A stretch of 29,362 nucleotides of DNA from CAVTHK01 sp964552235 (GTDB lineage Bacteria; Spirochaetota; Spirochaetia; SZUA-6; CAVTHK01), in contig CAZKGO010000061.1 in assembly GCA_964552235.1 (NCBI GenBank), positions 1 to 29,362 of the forward strand, given 5' to 3'. Position 1 is the first letter of the stretch. Every line of letters starts with the position of its first letter. Under the pieces are notes generated by a model. It had not been told where the DNA came from. It did not search any database and saw only the letters and a list, made by a program, of their open reading frames with translations. The translations under genes were made by a program, and so were the position numbers. This document shows positions 6,435 through 15,572 of this stretch, piece by piece.

Positions 6435-8084
6435 TTAAAGATGACGCCTCGGGCTGTGCTTCTGCTGTCGGCTTCGCCTGCGATGAGCTGTGGGCGGGCC
6501 ACCCGAGTCGGCGCAGGCCAACGTCTCGATCGATCGCAGCTTCATTCCGACGGCGCGCTCGACGCGCTCGTTGAGGCGGCGCTCGGAGTCGGCTCCGCGC
6601 ATCGCGCGCGTGTAGGCGGCGATGCGGTTGGCGACGGGCCCGCCGCCGTGGGTGTGCCGCACCAGGTGGTCGACGTCGGCGATGTCCCCGCGCCAGGCCA
6701 GCAGAGCCTGCAGCAACGCGTCGCGCACTTCGCGGGCAGAGGCTGCGCCGAACAGGTCGTTCTGCTCCCGCGGGTCGGCGATGCGGTCGTAGAGCCGGCC
6801 TTCGCCTTCGTCGTAGTAGTACTCGAGCTTCCATCGCCTGGTCGCCAGCGCGGCCGAGCGGTAGAGCGTGGCCACAGCGCAGCGGCGCGGGGACGGCTCG
6901 CCGCGCACCAGAGGCCCGTACAGGTCGAAGCCCTGGACCCCGGGCATCGCGGCCGCGGCGCCCGCCCCAGCCGCCCCGGCGCCCGCGCCTGCCCCCAGCC
7001 CCGCAGCCCCCAGGATCGTCGCGGTGATGTCGGTCCAGATCGCGAAGTCCGCGCGCTTGCCCTCCGGCAGAGTGCCCGGCTGCGAGAGGATCAACGGCAC
7101 GCGCCACGACTCGTCGTAGTAGTTGTGCTTGTCGTTGAAGCCGTGGTCGAACAGCTGAAGCCCGTGGTCGGAGGAAAAGATCACCAGAGTACTACGACGA
7201 AGGCCGCTCGCATCGAGATAGTCGAGCAGCCGCCCGACCTGGGCGTCGCAGTAGGCGGCCAGGCCGTAGTAGAGCCTGCGGTACATGTCGATCTTCACGG
7301 GATCGGCGCGATCGGCGGTGTTGCCAATGGCCTCGCGCACCGCCTCGAACGGCCCGTCGATGTAGCCGCCCCGCTTCTCGCGGGCGGTCGCGTCGGGGTC
7401 GAGGGTGCCCACGAGGCGGCGCAGGTGCGTCGGCTGGCGCGCGATCTCCCCCTCGCGATAGTTGAGCGCGGGCAGCGTCGCGTCCTCGTACATGTGCGCC
7501 CAGTCGCCGGGCGGGTCGTTGGGCGAGTGCGGGCTCGGCATCGAGCAGAAGGCGAAAAAGGGCCCCTCCCCCGCCTTGACCGCGGTCTCGATCTCCCGGA
7601 TCGTCGTGTCCACGAGGAAGGCGTCCATGAACAGCTCGGGCGGCACCGGGTTCGGATGGGCGCTCGAGCGGCTGAAGCCGTGGCGCCTGATGTGCTCGGC
7701 ATAGAAGTCGTTGCAGTCCGTCCCCTTCTCGCCCCCGAGCACGTGGGCCACGTGAAAGGTCGCCGGGGTCGGCGCGAAGTGGGTCTTGCCGACCATGATG
7801 TTGCGATAGCCGGCCGCGGCCAGGGGATCGGTGAGCACGCTCAGATCCGTGCGCCGATGGATGCCGTTCTCGATGCAGCCGTGCAGCGGGGTGTGCAGCC
7901 CGGTGATCAGGCTGCAGCGGGCGGGCGCGCAGACCGGCGACGAGGAGTGCGCCTGCTCGAAGAGCACGCCTTCGGCAGCCAGGCGGTCCAGCGAAGGCGA
8001 GCGCGCGAACGGGCTGCCCATGCAGCGCAGGGTGTCGCAGCGCTGGGTGTCGGTGGTGATCAGGAGGATGTTCGGCCGTTCCAT
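6435..8084 (-). CDS. Cys-type sulfatase (sulfatase 1)
   Basis: This 549-residue sulfatase-fold hydrolase would cleave sulfate esters. C52 in VCAPARCSL forms the CxPxR site that is oxidised to formylglycine. D12 (TTDTQ), K100/H102 (GKTH), D306/H307 (SSDHG) and K319/H320 match the metal and sulfate ligands. The protein begins directly with the fold (MERPNILLITTD), with no signal peptide, so it should act in the cytoplasm. ATG 8084 has GGAGG just upstream and lies 25 bases inside the preceding UroD-family gene. Two oddities are a Gly/Ala low-complexity insert at 359-379 and a basic tail after about residue 525 (RRRSRQQKHSPRRHL). The tail ends where the toxin-antitoxin island begins. This gene is the last of the minus-strand cluster. 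Confidence 0.92.
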   Translation of the reverse strand: MERPNILLITTDTQRCDTLRCMGSPFARSPSLDRLAAEGVLFEQAHSSSPVCAPARCSLITGLHTPLHGCIENGIHRRTDLSVLTDPLAAAGYRNIMVGKTHFAPTPATFHVAHVLGGEKGTDCNDFYAEHIRRHGFSRSSAHPNPVPPELFMDAFLVDTTIREIETAVKAGEGPFFAFCSMPSPHSPNDPPGDWAHMYEDATLPALNYREGEIARQPTHLRRLVGTLDPDATAREKRGGYIDGPFEAVREAIGNTADRADPVKIDMYRRLYYGLAAYCDAQVGRLLDYLDASGLRRSTLVIFSSDHGLQLFDHGFNDKHNYYDESWRVPLILSQPGTLPEGKRADFAIWTDITATILGAAGLGAGAGAGAAGAGAAAAMPGVQGFDLYGPLVRGEPSPRRCAVATLYRSAALATRRWKLEYYYDEGEGRLYDRIADPREQNDLFGAASAREVRDALLQALLAWRGDIADVDHLVRHTHGGGPVANRIAAYTRAMRGADSERRLNERVERAVGMKLRSIETLACADSGGPPTAHRRRSRQQKHSPRRHL

Positions 8085-9118
8085 GGGGCCTCCAGCAGGG
8101 TTTCCAGCGCGGCCTTGATGTTCGCGAGCGGCGTGCCCGGCAGCACCGCGTTGGTGTTGGCCGGGATCCAGCCGCCGCGGCTGCCGAGGGTGCGACGCAG
8201 ACCTTCGATCTCCGCCCGCACGTCCGCCGGCGAGCCGCTCCACAGCGTCTGCTGCACGTCGATGCCGCCGAAGAAAGCGAGGCGGTCACCATGCTCCCCC
8301 ACCAGGCGCTCGACGTCCAGGGCGCTCGGCTGCACCGGATTCAGCACCTGCAGCCCGATCTCGATCAGGTCCGGCACGATCGCCATGATGTTGCCGTCGG
8401 TGTGCATCCAGACGTCGCGGCCTTTGCTCCTGATGCGATCGAACATCGCGGCGTAGCCGCTCTTGTAGTACTGGCGCCAGGTCTTCGGGTCCATGAGAAG
8501 GCTCGTCTGGGAGCCGAGGTCGTCGCCGACCATCACGCCGTCAAAGGGCAGCTCGAGCATGCGGTCGATGATCCGCAGGCTGAACTCGACCACCCGGTCG
8601 CGCAGGGCCACGAACTCGTCCGGGTACAGGTAAGGATCCATGAGAAGGTTCTCGAACCCGCGCAGGATCCACATCCGCTCGAACAGCGAGTAGCCGAAGA
8701 ACCAGAGCCGGTAGCGGCCCTCGTTGGCAGCCACAAAGGCCTCGGCCTCGTCCGTGCGCCCGGGCGCTTGCGGGTCTGGAAAGCGATAGCTCGCGTAGCT
8801 CGCCCAGTCCTCGATCGGATGGTAGGTGACGTAAACCGCGTTCCAGCGGGCGCCCCACTCGCAGGCGCCGTCGCGGTGGTTGCCCGCTCGGCCCCAGGCC
8901 GGCAGGCCGTCCGGGGGCTGCCAGTCGCGCGGCGGGTTGTAGCAGAAGTACGACACCAGGTCCACAGGCGAACGCTCGATGAGCGCCCGCACCTCGGCGA
9001 CGAGGCCGCGGTCGGGGTCGTCGTCCCATCGCGGCGGCATCGCCAGCCGAAAGGGCACGCGGCTGCCCGCCGGCGCCCGCCGCCCGATCGTGGCCCGCAC
9101 CAGGTCGCGCGAGGTCAT
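8060..9118 (-). CDS. UroD-family protein lacking the zinc cysteines (UroD-2)
   Basis: This 352-residue protein has the UroD fold. LQVLNPVQPSALDVERL (256-272) and AFFGGIDVQQTLWSGSP (281-297) match the blocks of the third copy. The position of the H-x-C motif reads HTD (239-241), and the late cysteine is replaced in WIPANTNAV. The zinc site of the corrinoid methyltransferases is therefore not conserved. ATG 9118 is used; a GTG at 9130 overlaps the upstream sulfatase stop by four bases (GTGA) and is an equally good coupled start. The 3' end overlaps sulfatase 1 by 25 bases. Tight coupling to sulfatases on both sides suggests work on the same substrate. No function can be assigned. Confidence 0.82.
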   Translation of the reverse strand: MTSRDLVRATIGRRAPAGSRVPFRLAMPPRWDDDPDRGLVAEVRALIERSPVDLVSYFCYNPPRDWQPPDGLPAWGRAGNHRDGACEWGARWNAVYVTYHPIEDWASYASYRFPDPQAPGRTDEAEAFVAANEGRYRLWFFGYSLFERMWILRGFENLLMDPYLYPDEFVALRDRVVEFSLRIIDRMLELPFDGVMVGDDLGSQTSLLMDPKTWRQYYKSGYAAMFDRIRSKGRDVWMHTDGNIMAIVPDLIEIGLQVLNPVQPSALDVERLVGEHGDRLAFFGGIDVQQTLWSGSPADVRAEIEGLRRTLGSRGGWIPANTNAVLPGTPLANIKAALETLLEAPWNGRTSS

Positions 9119-9126
9119 GGCAGCGG

Positions 9127-10575
9127 TCACGGCAGCGCCTTGCGCATCAGCATGGCCAGCGCCTCGCCGCGCAGCTCGGCGATCTTGGAAGCGTAGCGCG
9201 GATCGGCGATGCGGTTCTCGTGCTCGTGCGGGTCTGCCGCCCGGTCGTAGAGCTCGTCGAAGACCGCGACGCTCGAGCCGCCGCGCCGGTCCGGCTGCTG
9301 GATGTGCACCAGCTTGACCGTGCCGTCGGTGGCTGCAAGAAAGCCCTCTCCTTCGGCGAACACGTGCCGGTAGCCGCCGCGCTCGATGAGGGCGCGGTAG
9401 TCGAGCCCGTCGCCCCAGGCCGGCTCCGCCCGGCCGGCGACCCGCAGGCACGTGGCCATGATGTCGGCGTTGGTCACGAGCGAGTCGATCGCGCGACTGC
9501 GATTCTCGCCGGGATAGCGGACGAGGAGCGGGATGCCCCAGACTTGTTCGTAGGCGCAGTTGTGCTTGCCCCAAAGGCCGTGGTTGCCGAGCATCTCGCC
9601 GTGGTCCGCCAGCAGGATCACGAGGGCATCGGCGCCCCACTTGCGCTCCAGCGCGTCGAGGATGCGGCCGATCCACTCGTCGATCTGCGCCACGTTGGCG
9701 TAGTAGTGATGGCGGTGGCGCAGCCAGTAGGCCTCGTCGTAGCGGACGCAGGCGCCGCCCTCGGCCCCGGCGCAGCCGTCGATGCCGCCCGGCCCGCGCC
9801 AGCTCCTGTGGTGGATGCGCGACGGGTCGTCGAGCTCGCCTTCGCGGGTTGCGCGCAGGGTGTCGCGGCTCATGTCCACGCGCTCCAGGTACTCCGCCGG
9901 CGGGTCGATCGGGTAATGGGGCCCGCTGAAAGACACCCAGAGGAACATCGGCTGCGCCCGCGAGTAGCCTTCGACGTACTCCAGGGCCTTTCGTCCCACC
10001 CAGCTGTCGGGGTGCCACTCGCTCGGGCCGGGAAACGGAAACACGCGGCCGTTCTCGGTGCGCGCCCAGGTCGCGTCGCGGTAGGCTTTCAGGTAGCCGG
10101 CTGCGTCGAGCTCCTTGGAGTAGTCATCGTAGAACCAGACCGACACCTGCTTGTCGTCCTGCAGCGCGAGGTGGTCGATGCCCAGGCGCAGGTAGTAGTC
10201 GCGGAACTCGTCGTAGGGAAGCGTCCGGTCGGGCCGCGTCTCGCCGTAGGGCACGGGCGCGTAGTGGCACTTGCCGATGTGGGCCGTCGTGTAGCCCGCG
10301 GCCTTGAGCTCCGTGTAGAGGTTGGGCACTCCGGCGTCGAGGGCGCACTTGCGGAAGTTGCTGTAGGCGCCGCTGTTGTGGGGAAGCAGCCCCGTGAGGA
10401 TCGAGCAGCGCGCGGGCAGGCACCAGGGGCTCACGGTGTAGGCGCGGTCGAAGCGGAGGCTCGAGCCCGCGAGGCGGTCGATGCTCGGCGTGGCGGCGGC
10501 GCGGCCGCCGTAGCATCCGAGCGCCTCGCGCAGCAGCTCGTCCATGGTGATCAGCAGCACGGGGGGCCTGTCCAC
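9127..10575 (-). CDS. Cys-type sulfatase (sulfatase 2)
   Basis: This 482-residue sulfatase has C52 in WCLPARCSILTG as the formylglycine site (CxPxR). D12 (TMDE), K102/H104 (GKCHY), D324/H325 (LADHGEMLGNHG) and K337/H338 (WGKHN) are the expected ligands. It starts with GTG 10575 (MDRPPVLLITMDE) and has no signal peptide. It lies four bases after the stop of sulfatase 3, so it is translated from the same message. A cysteine-containing glycine-rich loop at about 262-277 (GGIDGCAGAEGGAC) is unusual. The overall style resembles choline-sulfatase and heparan-type sulfatases rather than classical arylsulfatases, but the substrate cannot be read from the sequence. Confidence 0.92.
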   Translation of the reverse strand: MDRPPVLLITMDELLREALGCYGGRAAATPSIDRLAGSSLRFDRAYTVSPWCLPARCSILTGLLPHNSGAYSNFRKCALDAGVPNLYTELKAAGYTTAHIGKCHYAPVPYGETRPDRTLPYDEFRDYYLRLGIDHLALQDDKQVSVWFYDDYSKELDAAGYLKAYRDATWARTENGRVFPFPGPSEWHPDSWVGRKALEYVEGYSRAQPMFLWVSFSGPHYPIDPPAEYLERVDMSRDTLRATREGELDDPSRIHHRSWRGPGGIDGCAGAEGGACVRYDEAYWLRHRHHYYANVAQIDEWIGRILDALERKWGADALVILLADHGEMLGNHGLWGKHNCAYEQVWGIPLLVRYPGENRSRAIDSLVTNADIMATCLRVAGRAEPAWGDGLDYRALIERGGYRHVFAEGEGFLAATDGTVKLVHIQQPDRRGGSSVAVFDELYDRAADPHEHENRIADPRYASKIAELRGEALAMLMRKALP

Positions 10576-10579
10576 GTCG

Positions 10580-12064
10580 TCACTCCTTGGCGCGTTCCAT
10601 CATGCTCGCGAGCCGGGGGTTGTCGGCCCTGACCTCGGCGAGCAGCCGCTGCCGCAGGCTCTCGAGGCGCGGCCGCGCCGCCGCCTCGCGGGCGATGTTG
10701 CGCATCTCCCACGGGTCGGCCTCGATGTCGTAGAGCTCGTCCTCGTCGCGCATGTGGTAGATGTACTTGTCCGTTTCGGTGCGGATCGACATGTTCACTG
10801 TCAGGCGCGTCTCGTCGAGCTCCCGGGGATCGAAGTACTCTCCGCGGTGTCCGGGCTCGCCGTCCACGAGAAAGGTCTCGGCGGTCACGCTGTCGCGCAC
10901 CGCAGGCCCGTCGGGCCGCTGGACCAGGGGGGCGAGCGAGAATCCTTCGACCGGGCGGTTCAGCGCCACCCCGCCGAAATCGGCCAAGGTCGGCATCACG
11001 TCGAGCAGCGACGCGAAACTCGCGACCCTGACCCCTCCGGCCAGGTCCGGATGGCGCAGCAGCAGGGGCACGCGGTTGGTCTCTTCGTAGCTCATCGGGT
11101 GCCCCTTCTGGAACATCCCGTGCGATCCCATCATGTCGCCGTGATCTGAGGCGTAGACCACGATCGTGCGCTCGAGCTGGCGCTGCCGCCGCAGGGCGTC
11201 GAGGATCTTGCCCACCTGCGTGTCCACCAGCGAGCAGAAGCCGTAGTAGTGGGCGATCAGGCGGCGCCACTCGCCTTCGTCCAGCCCCGTGTAGTCGGTG
11301 TAGTAGTGGCACCCGGCCACTTCGCGCGGCTTGCCGTCGAGGGGAGCGCAAAAGTTGGGCGGCAGCACGATGTCGGCCGGCCGGATCAGGCGGTCGTAGG
11401 GCTCGGGCACGATCATGGGAAAGTGAGGCGCGCTGTAGGAGACGACCGCGAAAAAGGGCTTGCCCTCGGGCCGCCGGGCCAGCGTCTGCAGGAACTGCCC
11501 GGTCTGCCAGGTCTCGATGTAGTGCTCGAGGGCGATCTCGGCCGTGCCGCAGGGCGCCTTGCCCGGCTGCCGCAGCTGCGCGAGATCACGCGCGGTGAGG
11601 TTCTCAATCATCTTGGGCACCAGCTCGTAGCCACGGGCCGTCGCATACGCGCGGTACTCCTCGATGTAGCGGCCCCGGTCCAGGCCGTCGAGCACAGCCG
11701 GGATCGCCGAGGAGTCGGCGAAGCCCATGCGTTTGGGCTTGGTGCCGGGCACGTGCCACTTGCCCGAGTAGAGGGTGTGGTAACCGGCGCGCGCGAAATC
11801 GGCGACGAGCCCGTCGTCGCGATACTCAGGCCGGATCGCGCACCAGTTGCCGAGCACGTGGTGGTTGCGCGCCATCCGCGACGTCCAGAGGCTCGCGCGC
11901 GCCGGGCAGCAGAGGGGAAAGGGCGTGTAGCAGCGGTCGAAAACCGCGCCCTGCTCGGCCAGCCTGTCCAGGTGCGGCGTCTGGGCCGCGGGGTTGCCGG
12001 TGCAGCCGAGTGTGTCGTGGCGCTGTTCGTCGCTGAGGATGATGAGGATGTTGGGTCTGTTCAT
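10580..12064 (-). CDS. Cys-type sulfatase (sulfatase 3)
   Basis: This 494-residue sulfatase carries C52 in LCCPARASLWTSR as the formylglycine site, D12 (LSDEQRHD), K102/H104 (GKWHVPG), D307/H308 (ASDHGDMMGSHG) and K320/H322 (QKGH). The start MNRPNILIILSDEQ leaves no signal peptide, so a cytoplasmic location is inferred. ATG 12064 follows a strong stem-loop that separates it from the solute-binding protein gene. It is probably cotranscribed with that gene but at a lower level. Confidence 0.92.
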   Translation of the reverse strand: MNRPNILIILSDEQRHDTLGCTGNPAAQTPHLDRLAEQGAVFDRCYTPFPLCCPARASLWTSRMARNHHVLGNWCAIRPEYRDDGLVADFARAGYHTLYSGKWHVPGTKPKRMGFADSSAIPAVLDGLDRGRYIEEYRAYATARGYELVPKMIENLTARDLAQLRQPGKAPCGTAEIALEHYIETWQTGQFLQTLARRPEGKPFFAVVSYSAPHFPMIVPEPYDRLIRPADIVLPPNFCAPLDGKPREVAGCHYYTDYTGLDEGEWRRLIAHYYGFCSLVDTQVGKILDALRRQRQLERTIVVYASDHGDMMGSHGMFQKGHPMSYEETNRVPLLLRHPDLAGGVRVASFASLLDVMPTLADFGGVALNRPVEGFSLAPLVQRPDGPAVRDSVTAETFLVDGEPGHRGEYFDPRELDETRLTVNMSIRTETDKYIYHMRDEDELYDIEADPWEMRNIAREAAARPRLESLRQRLLAEVRADNPRLASMMERAKE

Positions 12065-12072
12065 GCGGCTTT

Positions 12073-12113
12073 GCCTGCGCCGGGGCGTTTTCGCGTGCGC
12101 CCCGGCCGCAGGC
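12073..12113 (-). promoter_or_regulatory. Strong intercistronic stem-loop after the first-listed solute-binding gene
   Basis: GCCTGCG and CCGGGGCG (12073-12087) pair with CGCCCCGG (12098-12105) and CGCAGGC (12107-12113). This gives 15 base pairs with a single bulged C and a 10-base loop. It fills almost the whole gap between the solute-binding protein stop (12118) and the sulfatase 3 start (12064). No T-run follows on the minus strand, so it is more likely an mRNA 3'-end stabiliser or attenuator than a full terminator. Confidence 0.65.
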
Positions 12114-12117
12114 TCCC

Positions 12118-13710
12118 CTATTTGCCCGCCGACATCGCCTTGGTGAGGATCTGCTCCAGCTCGCGCAGTCCCATCTTTTCCAGCGTCGCCACGTGGCTGT
12201 CCCACTGGTCGAACGACGCCTGGCCGGCAATGAACTTGGCGCGCATCTCCGCGACGTAGGTGTCGAGGTCCGCCCGGATCTCCCTGATCCGCTGCGCCGC
12301 ATCCACGTCCAGCAGCGGCGCGCGCTCGGTGACGCGGGGCAGGCACGCCTTGACCTTGTCGACGTAAAAGGGCATCGGCGTTCCGGCGAACGAAGGAACC
12401 ACGTTCTTGTCCACGAAGTACCCGGGCGCCGAGCCGCCGCCCCAGATCGTGTGCTTGCCCAGCAGGCGGGTCATTCCCTCGGGCGCCTCGAGCACGCTCT
12501 TCTTGTACTGCAGCGTCCCGTCGGGCATCTCGTCGTAGAAGTCCTTGCCGACCATGCGCATGTGGGTCGAGCCTTCGACGCTGTAGAAGTAGTCGATCCA
12601 CCGCATGGTGGCCTCGGGGTGAGCGTTGCGCCGCGTGATGGCAAAGGCTTCGACGTTGGTGACCGGCGGCTGGAAGTAGATCCACAGGTTGTCGCCCCGC
12701 GGCCCCTTGGGCGGCACCATCGCGTCGTACTCCTTGGCGTACTTGCCGGCGTTCCGCGGCTGGTACAGGGGCGTGAAGCCGATCCTGCCGGCCGCCAGCT
12801 TGCCGAAGTAGTCCTTGTTCGTGTGGGTGAGCACCTCGCGATCGAGCAGCTTCTCGGCGTACATGCGGGCCATGTACTGCAGCGCTTCCTTGTACTCGGG
12901 GTCGGCGATCTGGATGTGCACCTGGCCGTCGCGCAGGCGGATGGGGTAGTCGCCATCGTAGACCAGCTCGGAGGTGACGCCGAACATGCCCAGGATCCAG
13001 TGCATGGCCAGCTGCGGGTCGTGGGCCGAGTACGGCAGCTCGTCGCCCGGGTCGCCGTTGCCGTTGGCGTCCTGGTCGCGGAACGCCCGCATGACCGCCA
13101 GGAACTGCTGGTGATCCTCGGGCGCCTTGAGATTCAGGCGCTTGAGCCACGCGGTGTTGACGAGCGGATAGCGGTACACGATGTCCGAGAGCACAACAGA
13201 GATGCGCGGCAGCCCGTAGACGTGGCCGTTCGGGGCCGTGATCGACTGCCGCCAGCCGGGGTTCTCAGCCAGCAGCTTGGCCAGGTTGGGCGCCCACTGC
13301 GGGATCAGGCCCTCGAGCGCGATCAGGGCGCCGTCTGCGCCGTACTTCACCAGGTCGTCGGTCGTGAGGACATTCTTGATGAAGAAGTCGGGAAGGTCGC
13401 CGCTGGCGAGCACGAGGTTCTTGCGCTCGGCCACGTTGTCCATTCCTGGCGTCTCCCACTGGATGGCGATGTTGGTCATGGCCTCGTACTCTTTCCAGAG
13501 CGTCATCGTGCCCCAGGGCTGGTGCTGCGGATCCAGGCGGCCGAAGCCCTTGAGCGTGATCTTGTCCTTGACGATCGGGAAGCCGGTCGCGTTCACCCCG
13601 GCCGGAGCCGGGCGTGCTGCCTCGCCCGTAGGCGCCGCGCTCAGGCTCGCGACCGATAGGGCCAGGACCACCGCAAGCACGGCAAGCAGAGCCACGCTCT
13701 TTCTCTCCAT
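12118..13710 (-). CDS. ABC transporter solute-binding protein, LplA-like (SBP-1)
   Basis: This 530-residue periplasmic binding protein belongs to the extracellular solute-binding family 1, of the long LplA/YtcQ oligosaccharide type. A type I signal peptide is visible (VALLAVLAVVLALSVASLSA, residues 6-25), with no lipobox cysteine. ITLKGFGRLDPQ, ERKNLVLASGDLPDFF and the calcium-loop-like DQDANGNGDPGDELP are shared with the neighbour SBP-2. ATG 13710 has AGGAG six bases upstream. It would capture ligand for the permeases at 18252-20092. Whether the two binding proteins share one transporter with different specificities is inferred from the operon only. Confidence 0.9.
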   Translation of the reverse strand: MERKSVALLAVLAVVLALSVASLSAAPTGEAARPAPAGVNATGFPIVKDKITLKGFGRLDPQHQPWGTMTLWKEYEAMTNIAIQWETPGMDNVAERKNLVLASGDLPDFFIKNVLTTDDLVKYGADGALIALEGLIPQWAPNLAKLLAENPGWRQSITAPNGHVYGLPRISVVLSDIVYRYPLVNTAWLKRLNLKAPEDHQQFLAVMRAFRDQDANGNGDPGDELPYSAHDPQLAMHWILGMFGVTSELVYDGDYPIRLRDGQVHIQIADPEYKEALQYMARMYAEKLLDREVLTHTNKDYFGKLAAGRIGFTPLYQPRNAGKYAKEYDAMVPPKGPRGDNLWIYFQPPVTNVEAFAITRRNAHPEATMRWIDYFYSVEGSTHMRMVGKDFYDEMPDGTLQYKKSVLEAPEGMTRLLGKHTIWGGGSAPGYFVDKNVVPSFAGTPMPFYVDKVKACLPRVTERAPLLDVDAAQRIREIRADLDTYVAEMRAKFIAGQASFDQWDSHVATLEKMGLRELEQILTKAMSAGK

Positions 13711-13783
13711 GACATTCTCCTGCTGTCTGATCGCGCCCGTCACTCGTGGACGCCGGGACCGATCTGCCGACCGGCCCTTGTGC

Positions 13784-13800
13784 CGCCTGCGGGGCAGGCG
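13784..13800 (-). promoter_or_regulatory. Stem-loop between the two solute-binding protein genes
   Basis: CGCCTGC (13784-13790) and GCAGGCG (13794-13800) form a perfect 7-base-pair stem with a GGG loop. It lies within the 116-base gap after the SBP-2 stop. Further GC-rich complementarity around it could extend or compete with this stem. No T-run follows. Confidence 0.5.
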
Positions 13801-13826
13801 CCCGCCCGCCCCGCCGCATCGGACCG

Positions 13827-15416
13827 CTATCTGCTGATCGACTCCTGCAGGATCTTCTCCAGCTCGCGCAGGCCCAGCTTGTCCAGCGTCTTGACCCAGC
13901 TGTCCCAGGCGGCGTCGTTGTTGATGTCGAGCTGCCCCGCTGCGAACTTGGCCATGTTCTCGGTGATGTAGACGTCCAGGTCGGCGCGAAGCTGCTTTTC
14001 CCGCTGGACCGCGTCGGCCGACCGGATGCCGGGCCGAACGCTCTTGTTGAGGTAGGGGCCCACGACCTTGATGTAGCTGAGCATCGGAGTCCCCATCATG
14101 GCCGGGGCCAGCTCGAGCTCTCTGAAGAACCCGGGGGCTCCGCCGCCGGGGAATATCGTGTGCGCGCCGATGAACTTCTCGAATCCGATGGGAGCCTCGA
14201 TCACCTCGGGCTTGTACCTCAGCGTACCGTCGGGCTGCCTGGTGTAGAACACCCCCTCCTTGACCATGTAGCTGGTGATCGATCCCTCCCTGCTGTAGAA
14301 CCAGTCGAACCAGCGCATCGTGGCCTCGCGGTGGCTGTTGGCCCTGGTCATGATCAGGGTATCGGTGTTCTGGACAAAGGGGCTGTCGTAGTTCCACGCC
14401 TGGTGGCCCTTGGGCCCCTTTGGCGGCACGATCGCGTCGTACTCGTTGGCGAACTTGGCAAAGTTGCGCGGCTGGTACAGCGGAGTAAAGCCGACGCGCC
14501 CGGCGGCACCCTTGGCGAAGTAGTCCTTGTTGGTCTGTGTGAAGATCTCCTGGTCCATCAGCTTCTCGCTGAACAGGCGGGCAAAGACCCTCATCGCGTC
14601 GCGGAACTCAGGGTCGGCCAGCATGATGCGCAGCTTGCCCTGCTGGATCATGATCGGGTAGCGGTGGTCGTAGCTGAGATCGTAGCGCAGCCCGAATTGG
14701 CCTCCGAGACCCCGCATCGCGAAGTACTGGTCATGCGCCGTGAACGGGATCTCGTCTGTCTTGTCTCCATTGCCGTTGGCGTCCTCGTCGCGGAAACGGC
14801 GCAGCATCACCAGGAACTCGTCGGTCGTCTTGGGCACCGGAATGTTCAGCCGCTTGATCCACGTCATGTTCAGCAGCGGGTAGCGACCCACCCTCTGCGG
14901 CACAAAGTCGCTCAACCGCGGCAGGCCATAGATGTGGCCATCGGGGGCGGTGACCGCCTGCCTGGCCTCCGGGTACTGCTGGAAGATACCCTTGAGGTTG
15001 GGCGCCCACTTGTCGATGTAGCCCTCGAGGGCGAGGAAAGCCCCGTCGGCGCCGTACTTGACCATGTCGGCTTCGCCGACGACCCCCGACTTGATAAAGA
15101 AGTCGGGCAGATCGCCACTGGCGAGAATCAGGTTCTTTCGTTCGTTGACGTTGTCCTGCCCTGGCGTCTCCCAAGCGACGTGAACGTTCGTCAACGCCTC
15201 CAGGTCGATCCAGAGCGTCATCTTGTCCCACGGTCCGTGCTGCGGGTCGAGGCGCCCGAACCCCTTGAGCGTGATCTTCTCGTTGACGATCGGCATCGTC
15301 GGCGGCGGGTTCACCTTGACCGCCGGACCGGCGGCCGTCTCGGTTCCGCCCGCGGCAAAGAGCCCGGCGGTACCCAGCACGGCCAGCACCGCCACCAGAA
15401 TGAGTGTCCTTTTCAC
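13827..15416 (-). CDS. ABC transporter solute-binding protein, LplA-like (SBP-2)
   Basis: This 529-residue protein is paralogous to SBP-1 over its whole length. Shared blocks include ITLKGFGRLDPQH, WETPGQDNVNERKNLILASG and DEDANGNGDKTDEIP. The signal peptide is LILVAVLAVLGTAGLFAAGG (residues 5-24), a style frequent in spirochaete binding proteins. The longest frame starts upstream at 15566, but GTG 15416 is chosen because AGGAGG lies six bases before it and the signal peptide follows at once. The 156-base gap to sulfatase 4 shows no promoter that I would defend, so cotranscription with the upstream genes is likely. Confidence 0.9.
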   Translation of the reverse strand: MKRTLILVAVLAVLGTAGLFAAGGTETAAGPAVKVNPPPTMPIVNEKITLKGFGRLDPQHGPWDKMTLWIDLEALTNVHVAWETPGQDNVNERKNLILASGDLPDFFIKSGVVGEADMVKYGADGAFLALEGYIDKWAPNLKGIFQQYPEARQAVTAPDGHIYGLPRLSDFVPQRVGRYPLLNMTWIKRLNIPVPKTTDEFLVMLRRFRDEDANGNGDKTDEIPFTAHDQYFAMRGLGGQFGLRYDLSYDHRYPIMIQQGKLRIMLADPEFRDAMRVFARLFSEKLMDQEIFTQTNKDYFAKGAAGRVGFTPLYQPRNFAKFANEYDAIVPPKGPKGHQAWNYDSPFVQNTDTLIMTRANSHREATMRWFDWFYSREGSITSYMVKEGVFYTRQPDGTLRYKPEVIEAPIGFEKFIGAHTIFPGGGAPGFFRELELAPAMMGTPMLSYIKVVGPYLNKSVRPGIRSADAVQREKQLRADLDVYITENMAKFAAGQLDINNDAAWDSWVKTLDKLGLRELEKILQESISR

Positions 15417-15572
15417 GACTGTCCTCCTGCCCTCTTCATATTCGAAAACCCCCCAACGGGAAGCTCGTTGCGCGTCCTCAATCACCGGGCGCCGCGGCGG
15501 TTGGTCGCGCGCCGCGCACCACCGGTCGCCCGGCGCTCCGGCCGCACGCCGCGCCGTCCGCCACACGCCCCC

